Translations under genes and position numbers: made by a program
From: JAAYBY01 sp964654125
Lineage (GTDB): Bacteria; Bacillota; Clostridia; Saccharofermentanales; UBA5734
DNA length: 42,207 nt
Assembly: GCA_964654125.1 (NCBI GenBank)
Contig: CAZZGG010000013.1
Coordinates: 1 to 42,207 of the forward strand
Direction: 5' to 3'
Notes under the pieces: model-generated
Seen by the model: only the letters and a program-made list of their open reading frames with translations
What the model was told of the DNA's origin: nothing
Database searches by the model: none
Shown: positions 40,230-42,207 of the stretch, piece after piece
Numbering within the stretch: the stretch's first letter is position 1
Layout of the letters: every line of letters begins with the position of its first letter

Positions 40230-42104
40230 TTAATCTTCTAGCTGATGCTCGCCGAAGTAAGCCAGCATCAGGCTGATGATCCGGCCGGAACTGGAGGCAT
40301 TGGGCTGCCAGGGTGAAAACCATTCGTCGTAGGGGCTGTAACGTTCAGAAACGATATACTCTTTGGTCAGGCAATACTGCATTAAGGCGGCAAAAGCCTT
40401 GTCCGCCTTGGCCTGCTCGCCCCGTTTTAGCCAGGCTTCAATCCAGGTTTTCTCACCGTTAACGGTGTAATAGACCTCAGCATAAAGGCCATGGTCACCA
40501 CCGCTGACATTGGTCATACGGCCCATAAGGCCCGAATCATTGATTAGGCCCCTTTGCCGGAAATAGTTCTCCATCTGCTCAAAGCGCCGTTCTCGCGGAT
40601 CAAGGATGCCCAGCTCATAAAGATGGGGATGGCCCGTGATGGTAAAGCAGTAGCTTTCAGTATCAGCAAAGGGCCGGTCCGGCTGGTGGGGCAGGATAAA
40701 GGCTGCATCTTCGGCATGGCCGGCGTAAAAGCGATCAGCCAGATCCTGCAAGGTCTGCAGATACTCCTCATAAACTGATTTAACATAAGCTGCTGCTGGA
40801 TCCTGGAAATATTCATAGAGGCGGGCCATCTGCCTGATCCCACGCACATTTGTCCCATCTGTGAAGATCCAGAACTGGCCCAGGTCATTCCAGTCTGTGG
40901 CCTTGCCGACCGGGAAGATGCCTTGGAAGGGGGAGTCGGTCGACTCTTTACGCTGGCGCTGGATCCAGTCCAGGCAGCGGTCCAGATAGGGCTTAAAAAA
41001 AGCAAAGCTGGCCTGGTCCCGGGTGTGGAGCAGGTGTTCGGATACACCCCAGATTATAGACCCGTTCAGGTTGCCCCAGGGCTGGTGGCCGCTTTGGATC
41101 CTGCCATCGTCCTTACCACCAGCAGTCATCCAGCGCTCGACAAAGAAACGGTAGGCCTGGCCTGTGTACTGGGACAGACCGATCCTGTCCAGGGGAATCA
41201 GGAAATGGGCCGCCTCCCAGGGCCAGAGAAAACAGCCCAGGTCACCCTGGCGGGGTATAACCCACTCCTGATCGGTATAGCGGGCCAGCATCTGCAGGCA
41301 CTGGATGACCAGGGCCTGGAAAACAGTCTGGTATTTCTGGTTGGGCGTGGCCGGCCGCAGCCTGATCTGGCCCAGCAGCTCATCCCACTTTTGGGCAGCA
41401 GCCAGTTTTTCTGCTGCATAATCAAAGGCTGCCGGGGCCTGGCCGTAGCGCTGGGCCAGCTGGATGCTGCTGGTTTGGCCTGGCGCCAGCTCATAATGAA
41501 TCCTGAAATAACGGTCTGCCGCAAACTTGTTGGAGTTTTCTGCCTCCTCGACCCATTCAACCCGCAAGCCTGCGGCAGGCTGGAGCAGGATATGACCGGA
41601 TCCGTCAGTTGCAGCCAGGCCCTGGCTGGTCCAGTTTTTCTTAAGCAGGTACCAGGTGCCCACATTCGGCTGATAAGATGAATAGCCTGTATCATGAATA
41701 GAAGACAGGTAAAGATCATCTCCGGTCCGGGCCAGGATGCTGATTGAGCCGGCCACCGGATAGGGCCTGTCATTAATCAGGGCCAGTTTTACATAGACAG
41801 TGGGATTGCGCGAAAAATCACAAAAAGCCTCCAGCTCAACCCGGCAGCCAATATCATTGACCAGGGTGTAGACCGGCAGCTTGCCCTCCACCGGCAGGAA
41901 AGTTGTTTTACTGTAATCGAGCTGCTGATTTTCCTGGCCATAGAGAAAAATCACACCTGTGCTTTCCTGACGTGTGTGCCGGCCATTATCCGCAAATTCA
42001 TAATTGGTAATCTTGAAGTCAGGCCAGAGTAGCACGAGGCGTTCAGCCAGCGGCGCATGCAGGTAAACTTTCTGGGTACGGGGTCTTTGCCAAGTTTTTT
42101 CCAT
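40230..42104 (-). CDS. Six-hairpin glycosidase-like protein
   Basis: The 624-residue protein has no signal peptide. Residues 1-230 are beta-rich. From about residue 250 the sequence shows an (alpha/alpha)6-barrel pattern, with QGDLGCFLWPWEAAHFL (about 290), GHQPWGNLNGSIIWGVSEHL and GKATDWNDLGQFWIFTDGTN (about 410). These are features of GH-type catalytic barrels, but I cannot name the GH family. GGAAAAGAG precedes the ATG. The 103 bases upstream (42105-42207) are AT-rich, with TATAA-like repeats, and hold no gene. It may belong to another sugar locus beyond the window. Confidence 0.75.
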   Translation of the reverse strand: MEKTWQRPRTQKVYLHAPLAERLVLLWPDFKITNYEFADNGRHTRQESTGVIFLYGQENQQLDYSKTTFLPVEGKLPVYTLVNDIGCRVELEAFCDFSRNPTVYVKLALINDRPYPVAGSISILARTGDDLYLSSIHDTGYSSYQPNVGTWYLLKKNWTSQGLAATDGSGHILLQPAAGLRVEWVEEAENSNKFAADRYFRIHYELAPGQTSSIQLAQRYGQAPAAFDYAAEKLAAAQKWDELLGQIRLRPATPNQKYQTVFQALVIQCLQMLARYTDQEWVIPRQGDLGCFLWPWEAAHFLIPLDRIGLSQYTGQAYRFFVERWMTAGGKDDGRIQSGHQPWGNLNGSIIWGVSEHLLHTRDQASFAFFKPYLDRCLDWIQRQRKESTDSPFQGIFPVGKATDWNDLGQFWIFTDGTNVRGIRQMARLYEYFQDPAAAYVKSVYEEYLQTLQDLADRFYAGHAEDAAFILPHQPDRPFADTESYCFTITGHPHLYELGILDPRERRFEQMENYFRQRGLINDSGLMGRMTNVSGGDHGLYAEVYYTVNGEKTWIEAWLKRGEQAKADKAFAALMQYCLTKEYIVSERYSPYDEWFSPWQPNASSSGRIISLMLAYFGEHQLED

Positions 42105-42207
42105 TTCTCTTTTCCTTTCCTTGCCGTTTTAGGGGTCTGGGCAATACTCTAATCCGTTACTGAAAACTTATAAAAAGTTATAAACTTTTATGTTTCATTC
42201 CTTCTTC

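Overview
This 42.2 kb window reads as the chromosome of an anaerobic Gram-positive bacterium, most likely of the class Clostridia (inferred). Supporting signs are strong GGAGG-type ribosome binding sites, frequent TTG and GTG starts, lipoprotein signal peptides on all solute-binding proteins, LplB/LplC-type sugar permeases, YesM/YesN-type regulators, a ferredoxin-linked flavoenzyme and the absence of respiratory genes. No rRNA, tRNA, CRISPR array or intact insertion sequence was seen. The theme is glycan uptake and breakdown. There are three complete solute-binding-protein plus two-permease sets, each with its own transmembrane or two-component regulator, and no ATPase subunit, so all three probably share an ATPase encoded elsewhere.

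Region 1 (15-14519, minus strand): a sensor/AraC regulator lies upstream of one long operon. In order of transcription it encodes permease B, permease C, a binding protein, an M55 D-aminopeptidase-like protein, a Gfo/Idh/MocA dehydrogenase (frameshifted near its 3' end), a TIM-barrel isomerase, a DegT-type PLP aminotransferase, an amidohydrolase, a DUF4838 protein and a UPF0597/CyuA-type cysteine desulfidase. The enzyme set suggests breakdown of an amino-sugar, aminocyclitol or glycopeptide-like compound (inference).

Region 2 (about 14961-23210): a visibly AT-richer block holding a second sensor/AraC regulator (minus) divergent from a binding protein, two permeases, a small 2[4Fe-4S] ferredoxin and an FAD-dependent oxidoreductase (plus). 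It is bracketed by direct repeats of about 170 bp. The right repeat is the 3' part of an intact small lipoprotein gene and the left is a truncated, frameshifted copy, so the block looks like an acquired island. A pair of 11-bp direct repeats 21 bp apart precedes the binding protein.

Region 3 (23241-35266): a minus-strand operon (permease B, permease C, binding protein, a 905-residue glycoside hydrolase-like protein, an aldo/keto reductase, then the small lipoprotein) diverges from a plus-strand operon with an EEP-family phosphoesterase, a YesM-type histidine kinase, a PhnP-like metallo-beta-lactamase-fold protein and a YesN-type response regulator.

Region 4 (35320-36762): a decayed ISAzo13-like transposase remnant beside a HicA-HicB-SecB-like toxin-antitoxin-chaperone operon, whose HicB carries a C-terminal tail that may be the chaperone-dependence segment.

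Region 5 (37112-39690): a metal operon with a 96-residue protein of unknown function, a P1B-type ATPase carrying CPG instead of CPC, and an HMA-domain metallochaperone. It is preceded by a perfect Crp/Fnr-type palindrome at exactly -41.5 from a predicted start site. Region 6 (39761-42104) holds an orphan 100-residue protein resembling the N-terminus of some transposases, and a 624-residue six-hairpin glycosidase-like gene transcribed from near the right edge.
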